A stretch of 13,568 bases of DNA, taken from Bryobacterales bacterium. Its GTDB lineage: Bacteria; Cyanobacteriota; Vampirovibrionia; Obscuribacterales; Obscuribacteraceae. Location: NCBI GenBank assembly GCA_903970295.1, contig CAJCHQ010001006.1, positions 1-13,568 on the forward strand. Reading direction: 5' to 3'. Positions within the stretch are counted from its first letter, which is position 1; each line of letters starts with the position of its first letter. The translations under genes were made by a program, and so were the position numbers. This document shows, piece by piece, positions 1 through 7,343 of the stretch. Under the pieces are notes generated by a model. It had not been told where the DNA came from. It made no database searches and saw only the letters and a list, made by a program, of their open reading frames with translations.

Positions 1-254
1 GCTTCAGACTTTGCCAGCAACAACTTCTGCATATTTTCTGGATATTCGACATTGATCAAGCGAAACGTTTCAATTTTGACGCCCATATTTTTCACCATTT
101 TATGCAATTCTTTGACTAATTGATCGTCGATCACAGTGGAGTGCCGGACTAAGCAAGGTTTTGCCAGAGGTTGAATTTCATAATCATCATCATCATCACC
201 ATCAACCAATGCACTGCTTTCCTCAACTTTTGCTACACTCTTTTTCGTACCCAT
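1..254 (-). CDS. SPFH/band-7-like protein, N-terminal part (runs off left edge)
   Basis: The start ATG is at 252-254 on the minus strand; 84 codons are visible and the C-terminus lies beyond the window. After a basic start (MGTKK) comes an acidic run with four consecutive Asp (codons seen as CAT repeats on the plus strand). Then comes a segment around residues 41-84 that reads like the second half of an SPFH domain: a helix (DQLVKELHKMVKNMG), a strand (VKIETFRLINVEYPE) and the beginning of the Ala/Lys/Glu-rich helix (NMQKLLLAKSEA). In stomatin/prohibitin relatives this pattern is 'wGvkVervei.di.lPe..q.am..qaeA'. The membrane hairpin and first half of a normal SPFH domain are missing, so this is either a truncated or divergent member. 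The frame stays open upstream to a stop near 338-340, so a GTG/TTG start there would add up to about 28 residues. No strong SD precedes the ATG. The family call is tentative. Confidence 0.4.
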   Translation of the reverse strand, partial: MGTKKSVAKVEESSALVDGDDDDDYEIQPLAKPCLVRHSTVIDDQLVKELHKMVKNMGVKIETFRLINVEYPENMQKLLLAKSE

Positions 255-437
255 AGTTTTCTGTTTACTCAAGCGCAATGCGCCTGAGCCAGCGAACACC
301 GCCTCGAAAAGCCCATAGGTCAGGGGTTTGAGAACTGATTACTCTCGCTTATGGGTTGCATAACATCCCTGTATTGGATCTTCTCCTCTGCGTCCTGTAA
401 GTTGAGGATATCCGCTTGAATCGAACGAGGCAGCACA

Positions 438-1853
438 ATGGTCACTACAGAAATTAAGAGCACCGACAATACTTATGAGCCTGACCGCTGCTCGAGCGCA
501 GTCCACTCTAAACGCTTGGAACACGCCGCGGAGAATCGAAAAGCCAAGGGAGCTCTCAATCCCTTCCTCTTGCCTGTCGTTGTTGGAGTAGTGGCACTGG
601 CGGCGGTTGGAGTCACTCCGCGCGTTCAAAACCAAATGGAGTTGAAGAAAGTGCACGAGCAGTTGACGACTAAGTTGCCGGAGTTGAGCGCCACGGTTGC
701 CAAAGCCGCAGCCAAGAGTGAATCACTGAGCCTGCCCGGCGACCTGCAACCGGTGCAAAACATACCAGTGTATGCCAGAGCAAATGGCTATGTGGTCAAA
801 CGTCTTGTAGACATTGGCGACACCGTCAAGGCCGGTCAGCTCTTGGCCATAATCGATACCCCTGAACTGGATCAACAAGTACAGCAGGCAGCAGCCAATC
901 TGAGAGCTGCTCAAGCCAATCTCACATCAGCCCTGTCCGACCGCGAAAATTATGCCGCATTGCTATTCGCTGCTGATTGGACGATCAAACAAAACCGCAC
1001 CAATTTGGAATTCAGCACCACAGAAGTAGGTCGCTATGCGGCCCTGGCAACAGAGGGAGCAGTTTCGTACGAACAACGAGATCAGGCTCTGCAAAAATAC
1101 AACTCTGATACGGCCGCAATCCAAGTCGCTCAACATAATCGGCAAGCCCAATTGGCTCAAGTGGCATCGGCAAATGCCCGCATAGCCGCTGCCAAACAAT
1201 CAGTCGAATCGAATCAGGCAGCGCTGAACCAATTAAAAGCATTGCAGGGTTTCCAAAAAGTTGTTGCTCCTTGTGATGGCGTCATCACCGATCGATTAGT
1301 TGATGCCGGCGCTCTCGTAGCCGCCGGAGGGGCCAATGGCACAACTCAATTGCTGACCATGGCCAAGACCGATGTCTTGAGAATCTATGTCGATGTACCG
1401 CAAAGCGACTATCGCTACATTCACAACAACGACAAAGCCGACCTCTTGCTGCAAGAATTCCCCGGACAGGCTTTTGTCGGCAGAGTGACCAACATCGCTG
1501 GCAGTCTCAATTCTACGTCCCGCACGTTGCAAACTGAAATTCGCATCGACAACAAAGACCACGTTTTAAAACCTGGCTCTTACGCAGAAGTGCGCTTCCA
1601 CTTCGACAATCCTAATCCGCCTGTGATCATTCCGAGCAACGCTTCAATCACGAAGAACGATGGTCTATATGTAGCAGTCGATAACAAAGACAAAATCGAG
1701 TATCGTCGCATCGAAGTCGCTCGTGATTATGGCAACAACCTGGCCGTTAGCAAAGGGCTGAAGGTCAATGACGTAGTCGTTTTGGACCCTCCAGACGGGC
1801 TGGCTGCAGGCAGCGCCATCAAAGTCACTGTCAAGAAAGACACTCCTAACTGA
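438..1853 (+). CDS. RND-type efflux membrane fusion protein (periplasmic adaptor subunit)
   Basis: This 471-residue protein has the order of an AcrA/MdtA-type adaptor. Residues 1-38 are a charged cytoplasmic tail. One membrane anchor spans about 40-59. The first half of the lipoyl-like domain is at about 108-140 (ANGYVVKRLVDIGDTVKAGQ). A long Ala/Gln-rich coiled-coil hairpin covers 141-270. The second lipoyl half is at 273-295 (VVAPCDGVITDRLVDAG). The beta-barrel is at about 312-390 with the family's S/T-R-T-L segment (STSRTLQTEIRIDN), and the membrane-proximal domain at about 390-471 follows. Such adaptors bridge an inner-membrane pump and an outer-membrane channel. The anchor is preceded by an unusually long N-tail; many relatives instead start with a signal peptide or lipobox. 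GAGG lies about 9 bases before the ATG. The next gene begins 6 bp after the stop, so the two are probably cotranscribed. No pump or TolC-like gene is in the window. Substrate is unknown. Confidence 0.9.
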   Translation: MVTTEIKSTDNTYEPDRCSSAVHSKRLEHAAENRKAKGALNPFLLPVVVGVVALAAVGVTPRVQNQMELKKVHEQLTTKLPELSATVAKAAAKSESLSLPGDLQPVQNIPVYARANGYVVKRLVDIGDTVKAGQLLAIIDTPELDQQVQQAAANLRAAQANLTSALSDRENYAALLFAADWTIKQNRTNLEFSTTEVGRYAALATEGAVSYEQRDQALQKYNSDTAAIQVAQHNRQAQLAQVASANARIAAAKQSVESNQAALNQLKALQGFQKVVAPCDGVITDRLVDAGALVAAGGANGTTQLLTMAKTDVLRIYVDVPQSDYRYIHNNDKADLLLQEFPGQAFVGRVTNIAGSLNSTSRTLQTEIRIDNKDHVLKPGSYAEVRFHFDNPNPPVIIPSNASITKNDGLYVAVDNKDKIEYRRIEVARDYGNNLAVSKGLKVNDVVVLDPPDGLAAGSAIKVTVKKDTPN

Positions 1854-1859
1854 CACACC

Positions 1860-2474
1860 ATGGACAAGCGAATCATCGTGGAGAGAGCACTCAGTTGCAT
1901 GATCGCAATTGCCTCAGTGCAAGCGGCGCAAGCGCAGAACGCTCCTGTCGATCAACAGCCGTCACCCTACTTGCCCGATAGCATAAGTCACCCCATACAC
2001 AAGCCTGCTCAAGGCACTGGTAAGTTGCAACAGCAGGTTTTGATCCAAATCAATGATGGGCTAATAAACGGCTGGCTATCAGCCGCCGCAGCCAGTCAGT
2101 TTAAATCCGAATTGAACAAATTGAACGATACCGAATCGCAATACGTCAGCTTGAATAGCCAGATTCCGCAAGATCTAATCGACAGAAACACGCTGATTTT
2201 GAACGAGATGAGACGTGATATCTATCCACGCACGGTCAAATCGGCAACCACAACGAATTCGATGCACAGTGATATCGACGAGTTGATCAGCAAAGCGTTG
2301 GCGAGCAATCACATCACCAGCGGGCAAGCAGAGTCCTACTACTTGCGTCTGGCCCAAGCCGAATCGAATCTCGAAAGCACTAAGGAAGGTTCGGCAGGTT
2401 TCAGCGCCGAAAGAGAAGCCACAGACAAAACACTGCAGCAGCTGAAAGCGGAATTACTACTCAAGAACAAGTGA
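1860..2474 (+). CDS. Secreted protein with two helical-hairpin repeats, unknown function
   Basis: I do not recognise a named family for this 204-residue protein. Residues 1-25 form a signal peptide with a likely cut after AQA (residues 23-25). A Pro-rich linker follows (about 27-50). Two similar helical units then appear: about 61-120 (INDGLINGWLSAAAASQFKSEL, then LIDRNTLILNEMRRDI) and about 140-200 (ISKALASNHITSGQAESYYL, then FSAEREATDKTLQQLKAEL). Both follow the pattern I...(G/A)L..(G/N)..(L/I)(S/T)...A..(F/Y)...L....E, which suggests an internal duplication of a two-helix unit. The stop of the adaptor gene lies 6 bp upstream and there is no SD before the ATG, so translation is probably coupled to the adaptor. 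It is probably periplasmic, perhaps working with the adaptor; that role is inference only. Confidence 0.75.
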   Translation: MDKRIIVERALSCMIAIASVQAAQAQNAPVDQQPSPYLPDSISHPIHKPAQGTGKLQQQVLIQINDGLINGWLSAAAASQFKSELNKLNDTESQYVSLNSQIPQDLIDRNTLILNEMRRDIYPRTVKSATTTNSMHSDIDELISKALASNHITSGQAESYYLRLAQAESNLESTKEGSAGFSAEREATDKTLQQLKAELLLKNK

Positions 2475-2482
2475 GTTACCGA

Positions 2483-3055
2483 TTACAGCCAGACCTGGCT
2501 GCCTGGAATCGGGTTATGGACTATTTGCACAGAGCCTATAACTTTCCCATGCTTATCTCTGAGGTCGAGATGACCAGCGAAATCAGGGGTTTCGTCCCCA
2601 AAAGCTCTGGCCTTTTCGGTCGCTTTCGCTAACATCTCCTGATCCGGAGAGAGAGACAGTTTATATTGACCTTTCAAATCTTTATTCACGCCATTGATGA
2701 AATCGTCGAAAAGAATTTTACTGCCAAGATCGAACGCAGCATCGGCGATATTGGACAGATTCCTGGCTTCGTCGAATTGAGAAAATTGCTTGGGATGCTT
2801 TTTGATCAAATCAGCAGTTTGGTGTTCCCAAGTTTTGTGTTTAGGTTCCCATTCTACTTGGGCGACTTCGCGGTCAGTCAATGTGTATCGATAGACCAGG
2901 TCGTTCACCAGAGGGTTACCAGTAGCACCACCGTCGTCGCCACCTGCTTGCGCCCGCTTCAGCGGCGGCTTGCTATGCACACTCTCGCTCAGAGCCTGTG
3001 AGCAATGATTGGGCTGGCTGTTAGCAATATTGTTGCATTCAAAGGTTTCGGCCAT
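2483..3055 (-). CDS. Hypothetical protein, 190 aa
   Basis: No family is recognised. The ATG at 3053-3055 is chosen because GAGG sits 5 bases upstream; the frame also extends 10 codons further to a TTG at 3085 with no SD. No signal peptide or membrane segment is seen, so it is probably cytoplasmic. The first 50 residues are polar and low in hydrophobics, with a Gly/Asp patch (AGGDDGGATG, about 37-46), and look disordered. A compact mixed helix/strand region follows. The C-terminus ends in a strand-turn-strand pattern (HLDLRDKHGKVIGSVQIVHN, about 162-181) typical of a small beta-sheet edge. It converges with the secreted repeat protein, with 8 bp between their stops, and lies 151 bp downstream of the SGNH gene on the same strand. 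The codon pattern and SD support a real gene. Function is unknown. Confidence 0.65.
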   Translation of the reverse strand: MAETFECNNIANSQPNHCSQALSESVHSKPPLKRAQAGGDDGGATGNPLVNDLVYRYTLTDREVAQVEWEPKHKTWEHQTADLIKKHPKQFSQFDEARNLSNIADAAFDLGSKILFDDFINGVNKDLKGQYKLSLSPDQEMLAKATEKARAFGDETPDFAGHLDLRDKHGKVIGSVQIVHNPIPGSQVWL

Positions 3056-3170
3056 GGTTTCCTCAATTCTCCGCTGTGAAGCCAATCTCCGGGACGGAGG
3101 CGCAAATTCTGCGCTCTGCGTAGGAACTGACTCGATTGCCGGAGTCTAGAACAGAAACTGCCCTGCGTAA

Positions 3171-3186
3171 ATGGGAAATCTCCCAT
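3171..3186 (-). terminator. Weak hairpin downstream of the SGNH/DltD-like gene
   Basis: A perfect inverted repeat, ATGGGA-aatc-TCCCAT on the plus strand, lies 20 bp beyond the stop of the 3207-4460 gene. On the minus strand it is followed only by a short ATTTA, not a real T-run, so it is at best a weak terminator. It could equally be chance. Confidence 0.2.
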
Positions 3187-3206
3187 GCCATGTTTGACGG
3201 TCAAAT

Positions 3207-4460
3207 TCAATAAGTACGACCGTCGGCAGCGATGCTTGCCGGACTGACCAGTCGTGCGACCGCCTTTTTGTCACCAGATACGGTGACTGCTAGCTTATCG
3301 AAAAACTTCAGTCCGCCGCGTCCATTCAGGTGCACGGTGTCCAAATAATCTGCCTTCTGGAAGTCTGCATCCGCCGAAAGATCGGTCCAAGCAGAGCCGG
3401 TTTCCTGACAAACCGCTTGCATGGACGAACGAAAATCTTGCCAGAAAGATTGCGGCAGAAGCGCTCGATTACCAGCCGAAGTCGGCATCTCGACAACGTG
3501 AACAGTGCACCCTCGAGCGTTCAGATCTTGCATCAACTCTCGGAAAAACACCATCTGAGTTTGATAGGTAGTCGGCTTCGGATTGGCATAACGCTGCCTG
3601 TATTCTTCGGTGTTGTCGACGTATACGCTCTTCATATCAGCCGGTACAACCCACTCGCCGAGCTTGACTTGCTGATGCCCGTTGGAAATGGCCTGAGCCA
3701 ATTCTTCGCCTTTTTTTGGTGCCGTTTTCTTTTGCGCTTCTTGAAAATTGGCGAAACGGTTAGCAATCAATTCGTTCAGCCGTCGCAAGGGCAGCCGGCT
3801 AGTGGCGCTATCCAGAGCGGCAAAAAATCGTGCTGACGGATCGGTATAAGCGAGTTGAGCCAACTTGCCTGCGTCCATGAAGCGCGAAAAGAAGCGAAAA
3901 GGTTCGGTCGCACTGGCGGCTGTCAATTTGTTATCGATGAAATCGCGCGGCGAGAGACAAAGAACGACAACTTTGGGCTTGTGTCCTGCCTGAAAGAGCG
4001 TGCGTTCGATCATGTAATAATCGGACGCCATGCCGCCCTGCACCGCGCAGTTCATGACTTTTGGCGGGCGCGGCAGAGAGAGTGAATGCTGAAGCGCATG
4101 CTCGAGCGCCAAGACTTCGCGATGGTCTAGACAATCAACAGGCTTTTGCGTCAGGCAAGCGTCAGCCGCCCATGACGGCGAATTAACCTGGGAACTGCCG
4201 AGCAGCACGAGATCCGGCGCTCTGTCTTCACGCAGAAAAGATCGCGCCATCCACCAGGTCCATGTGCCATACATGGGACTCATGTAATTGCTTTCGGCAA
4301 ATGAGCTCCGATTAAGGGGAAGATTGCTTGGTCCGAGCCAGGCGAAAGCACCTAAATTGAGCGCGCCAAACAACGCCAGGCCAGCAAACAATTTCGTCTG
4401 CCTCAGGCTGGAAAGCCGCTGTCGCGGTTCAGGCTCGGTTTTGCGCTGGAGTGCCCCCAT
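3207..4460 (-). CDS. Membrane-anchored SGNH/GDSL-like hydrolase (DltD/AlgX-like fold)
   Basis: The product has 417 residues from the ATG at 4458-4460, which has AGGG 5 bases upstream; an in-frame TTG at 4478 adds six residues but has no SD. A basic N-tail and one membrane segment (about 24-42) place the domain outside the cytoplasm. SGNH blocks are visible. Block I is VLLGSSQVNS, with Ser90 the likely nucleophile (GSS in place of GDS, as in DltD). Block II Gly is in CAVQGGMASDYY (about 138-149). Block V is LDTVHLNG with the Asp374-x-x-His377 pair. The usual block III G-x-N-D is not seen; LSPRDF (169-174) lies where it would be expected. Relatives move or remove acyl groups on cell-wall or exopolysaccharide polymers; cyanobacterial DUF1574-type proteins are another possible relation. 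Substrate is unknown. It diverges from the DUF4412-like gene across a 202-bp spacer. Confidence 0.75.
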   Translation of the reverse strand: MGALQRKTEPEPRQRLSSLRQTKLFAGLALFGALNLGAFAWLGPSNLPLNRSSFAESNYMSPMYGTWTWWMARSFLREDRAPDLVLLGSSQVNSPSWAADACLTQKPVDCLDHREVLALEHALQHSLSLPRPPKVMNCAVQGGMASDYYMIERTLFQAGHKPKVVVLCLSPRDFIDNKLTAASATEPFRFFSRFMDAGKLAQLAYTDPSARFFAALDSATSRLPLRRLNELIANRFANFQEAQKKTAPKKGEELAQAISNGHQQVKLGEWVVPADMKSVYVDNTEEYRQRYANPKPTTYQTQMVFFRELMQDLNARGCTVHVVEMPTSAGNRALLPQSFWQDFRSSMQAVCQETGSAWTDLSADADFQKADYLDTVHLNGRGGLKFFDKLAVTVSGDKKAVARLVSPASIAADGRTY

Positions 4461-4579
4461 GGTCCCTGCGGTTTTCAACAGGAACCGATTTTAGGGATAT
4501 TTGAGCCACACTGTCTAGATCACTTTACTAACCCCGGACATAGGCCATGGATGAGCTAAAGTGCGCAAAAATAGGCGGA

Positions 4580-4593
4580 CGAACAAATGTTCG
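4580..4593. promoter_or_regulatory. Perfect match to the Bacillus-type LexA (SOS/Cheo) box
   Basis: The 14-bp site CGAACAAATGTTCG fits the Gram-positive LexA consensus CGAAC-RNRY-GTTCG at every position and is a two-sided palindrome with a 2-bp centre. It lies in the spacer between the SGNH gene (start 4460, minus) and the DUF4412-like gene (start 4663, plus), 69 bp upstream of the latter ATG. That the site binds LexA here is inference: known cyanobacterial LexA sites differ from this form, and no lexA gene is in the window. Confidence 0.4.
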
Positions 4594-4662
4594 AGGAAAC
4601 CAGACCTTCCCCAACTAATGCGCCCCGAAAAACATGGGTGACAAATCAAAAGGAGAAAATCG

Positions 4663-5226
4663 ATGAAGAGGGTTGTTTCGCTTTTATTTCTAGCAGCAGG
4701 TTTGGGACTGCATACACCAGCTCTGGCAATTGAGTTTTCAAAGATGACGTATGACGCGACCTACGACATGAGCGGCACCGCCAAAGGCACTATGCGCATG
4801 GCCAGTGACGGCAAAGGGCACATGCGCACCGAGTCGAATCTGAACGGGCAGAAGTCGGTAACGATTACCGACTATCCAGCCAAAATGATGACGACACTGA
4901 TCGAACAAAATCATATGTCGATCAAAACACCGATGAAAGACGATAACAAGGTGAGATACGACGAGGATTGGTCTAAGAAAAAAGACGCGAAACCGCTGGG
5001 CGCTAAACAGATGGATGGACACCCCTGCCATGGCTACGAAACAAAAGAGGGTACAAGCACCTCCGATGTCTGGATCGGCGATGACATCAAATATCTGGTT
5101 CATTCAGAAACGAAATATCCGCAGGGTTCTACAGTGATGGCCTTGAAAAAATTCTCGAGCGCAGCGCCAGCGGCGGATCAATTCACAGTGCCGTCAGGCT
5201 ACAAAGAAATGGTTGTTCCGCACTAG
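4663..5226 (+). CDS. Exported DUF4412-like protein
   Basis: The 187-residue product has a clear Sec signal peptide (MKRVVSLLFLAAGLGLHTPALA, cut after residue 22). The mature part resembles the DUF4412 group of exported beta-rich proteins: an early strand region with an R-x-E pair (GHMRTESN), a 'lTDYPAKMMTTL' strand, the central 'PLGAKQMDGHPCHGYE' motif (about 111-126, like the family's kLGtekVaGyeC), a VWIGDDIKYLVHSE strand (about 136-149) and a C-terminal FTVPSGYKEM (about 174-183). Relatives are periplasmic or lipid-associated proteins of unknown job, with a fold reminiscent of LolA-like lipoprotein carriers. A strong SD (AAGGAGA) sits 8 bases before the ATG. The leader carries the LexA-box-like palindrome. 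It converges on the S9 peptidase gene with 10 bp between stops. Met is unusually frequent. Confidence 0.65.
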   Translation: MKRVVSLLFLAAGLGLHTPALAIEFSKMTYDATYDMSGTAKGTMRMASDGKGHMRTESNLNGQKSVTITDYPAKMMTTLIEQNHMSIKTPMKDDNKVRYDEDWSKKKDAKPLGAKQMDGHPCHGYETKEGTSTSDVWIGDDIKYLVHSETKYPQGSTVMALKKFSSAAPAADQFTVPSGYKEMVVPH

Positions 5227-5236
5227 GACAAAACTG

Positions 5237-7201
5237 CTAATTGAGCAAGTAAGTCTGAATAAATTCAATGGTGGAATAGAAGAGATAATCGATATTTCTC
5301 TTCTTGGCGAAACCGTGTCCTTCGTCATTGGCCATGAGGAACCAGACAGGTGTGCCGGTGCTTCGGATCGCTTTGACCATCTGCTCCGATTCGCTGGCAG
5401 GAACGCGCGGGTCATTTTTGCCCTGCACCACAAATAGTGGCTTCTTGATTTCAGTGACATGATTGACTGGCGCCAACCCCTCCAGGTACTTCCGAACAGC
5501 TGGGTCCCTTTCATCGCCATATTCGACCCGACGCAGGTCGCGCCGGTAGGCCTGCGTGTGCTCGAGGAAAGTGACGAGATTGGACGGACCAACGACGTCC
5601 AGAGCACAGCGAATCTGATCGCTGTACATGTAGGCGCAAGCCAAGGTCATGTTGCCGCCATAACTGCCGCCTGTGATCATGATGCGCTCGGAGTCTAGCT
5701 CCGGTTGCTGCTTGATCCAACGAATCAGAGAGCCGATGTCGCCATATGAATCAGCACGCTTGGTAGCGTTGTCCAGATCAACAAAAGTTTTTCCGTAACC
5801 GTCTGAACCGCGGACGTTCGGAAAAATGGTGACGATGCCCAATTCGTTCATGTAATAGTTATTGCGTCCGAGAAAACGCGGGCGAAATTGCGATTCGGGC
5901 CCGCCATGTATATTGATGATCACCGGACGCTTTCCGGTAAATCTAGCAGGCGGTTGATACATGAAACCTGATATTTGCCGATTGTCGAAAGTTTGCCAAT
6001 GAATCAACTTGGGCTCGGCAAAATCTTTCGTATCTAGACCTCCTGTCTCGCTCTCAGTCCAGCGCTCGACTTTGCCTGTAGTGACATCGACCGAGTAAAC
6101 ATCCGCCGGAGACCGTGCGCTCTCGAGCGTGAAACCAAGATCGCGATTGTTTTTGTGCCAGGTGAAGCCGCTAATTTGGCCGGACGGTAACTTGAGTGGA
6201 GGCAGCTCCTGGCGGGTGTTTGTGTCGTATAAGTGCGCTACTGTCAGACCATCTTCATTCGTGATAGCGGCGATTTTGGTGCCGTCCCAGGAGAGTGCAA
6301 AGCTATCGAGATTCCAGGGGATATCCTTAGTGAGATAGGTGTACTCTCTGGTCGCGAGGTCAATATAGGCTAGTCTTTTGAATTCGGAATCTTTGTCTGT
6401 AGCGACAAAAACGCCTTTTCCGTCGCGGCTGAATTGACCGTTACTATAAACGACTTTGGCACTTTCACCATCGGGAGTAAGTGCAGTCTTGGCACCGGAT
6501 TCAGTATCAACCAACCAGAGATGACTTTCGTTTACTGAGACTTCGTTTTCGATCAGCAACGTTTTGTCGTCAAAAGACCAATCGAGAGCCTGCCAGCCAC
6601 CGCCTGTCAGTTGAGTTAGAAGGCGGTCGCTTTTTGGATCCTCGGGGCGAACCACATAAATGTCATTATCCTGACCATTGCGACGTGTAGAGGCGTATGC
6701 CAATCGATCGCCTCTATTCGACCAGGTACCACCGGTGTTGCGGGATTTGCCGTCGGTGAAGCGTGTCACTTTTTTTGAGCCGACATCGTAAGTATATTTC
6801 TGAAAAAATTCATCACCGCCCTTGTCTTTGTTAAAGCAGAAAAAGTCGCCTCGAGTCGGCTGAAAATCACCGCCACGAGCGCTGTCTTTGAAAAACGTGA
6901 ACTGGGTGCGAGCTCCACCGGCAAGCTTCAAGTCATGCACCTGAACGGTATCGGCAAATCGCGTTTCGATCAGCATCTCTTTTTTCGTCGGATGCCAACT
7001 GGTTAGTCCGGCTGTGCGGTATTCGGTATATCTGTTCACATCGTCGACGAGAGATAGAGGCGGACTGGGCACACCCTCCACCACGAGATTGTCAGCTGGA
7101 GGCAAGATAGGCGGCCGCTCCGGCTTGGGCTCTACCGCAGCCTGTGCAGACAGCGAACCAAGAGAAAGAGTTGCTGCCAGAGATAAAACTATTGCTTTCA
7201 T
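5237..7201 (-). CDS. Secreted S9 family serine peptidase (prolyl oligopeptidase / acylaminoacyl-peptidase type)
   Basis: The 654-residue product cleaves short peptides or removes blocked N-terminal residues. I start it at the ATG at 7199-7201 because it opens a good signal peptide (MKAIVLSLAATLSLGSLSAQA) and has a GGGG element 6-8 bases upstream; the frame continues 68 codons further without support and into the neighbouring leader. A WD40/PD40-like beta-propeller fills about 60-390 (repeats such as LTSWHPTKKEMLI, LDWSFDDKTLLIE, FALSWDGTKIAAI). The alpha/beta-hydrolase domain is about 410-654: oxyanion segment IHGGPES (431-437), catalytic Ser513 in GGSYGGN, Asp597 in GKNDPRVPASE and His629 in DEGHGF. 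All three triad residues are present and spacing is normal, so it should be active, probably in the periplasm. It diverges from the CPBP gene. Pfam-level family is certain; the subfamily is not. Confidence 0.93.
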   Translation of the reverse strand: MKAIVLSLAATLSLGSLSAQAAVEPKPERPPILPPADNLVVEGVPSPPLSLVDDVNRYTEYRTAGLTSWHPTKKEMLIETRFADTVQVHDLKLAGGARTQFTFFKDSARGGDFQPTRGDFFCFNKDKGGDEFFQKYTYDVGSKKVTRFTDGKSRNTGGTWSNRGDRLAYASTRRNGQDNDIYVVRPEDPKSDRLLTQLTGGGWQALDWSFDDKTLLIENEVSVNESHLWLVDTESGAKTALTPDGESAKVVYSNGQFSRDGKGVFVATDKDSEFKRLAYIDLATREYTYLTKDIPWNLDSFALSWDGTKIAAITNEDGLTVAHLYDTNTRQELPPLKLPSGQISGFTWHKNNRDLGFTLESARSPADVYSVDVTTGKVERWTESETGGLDTKDFAEPKLIHWQTFDNRQISGFMYQPPARFTGKRPVIINIHGGPESQFRPRFLGRNNYYMNELGIVTIFPNVRGSDGYGKTFVDLDNATKRADSYGDIGSLIRWIKQQPELDSERIMITGGSYGGNMTLACAYMYSDQIRCALDVVGPSNLVTFLEHTQAYRRDLRRVEYGDERDPAVRKYLEGLAPVNHVTEIKKPLFVVQGKNDPRVPASESEQMVKAIRSTGTPVWFLMANDEGHGFAKKRNIDYLFYSTIEFIQTYLLN

Positions 7202-7303
7202 TCGACCCCACGAAATAACCGGCCGAAAAAAGATTAGCAGACGGAGGTGAAAGGTTGTGATTTGGCGATAACGAATTCGAAAGCGGCGCTCATCGGGAAC
7301 GAC

Positions 7304-7309
7304 TATAAT
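7304..7309 (+). promoter_or_regulatory. Candidate -10 element (TATAAT) for the CPBP gene
   Basis: A perfect TATAAT lies in the 142-bp spacer between the divergent S9 and CPBP genes, 34 bp before the ATG at 7344. No convincing -35 is seen at the right distance (7281-7286 reads AAGCGG). If used, transcription would begin near 7315 and exclude the in-frame ATG at 7308, supporting the start at 7344. Confidence 0.4.
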
Positions 7310-7343
7310 GTCGCCAAGAAGTAATCGCGCAACAGGAATTTTA

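Noticed and set aside
180..216. CAT/ATC trinucleotide run that looks like a microsatellite
   Set aside because: It lies in the minus-strand SPFH-like frame and encodes a run of Asp; only about five units and no sign of a separate repeat.
2666..3001. Open frame of 111 codons on the plus strand
   Set aside because: It is antisense to the better supported 190-aa gene with an SD at 3055; its product looks like a shadow translation and has no SD.
3709..3718. T-run after a GC-rich stretch, terminator-like
   Set aside because: Inside the SGNH coding frame (Lys codons on the minus strand) and without a stable stem; the same holds for the T-run near 6770.
5194..5698. Several open frames overlapping the S9 peptidase C-terminus
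   Set aside because: They are other-frame shadows of a gene whose catalytic motifs are intact.
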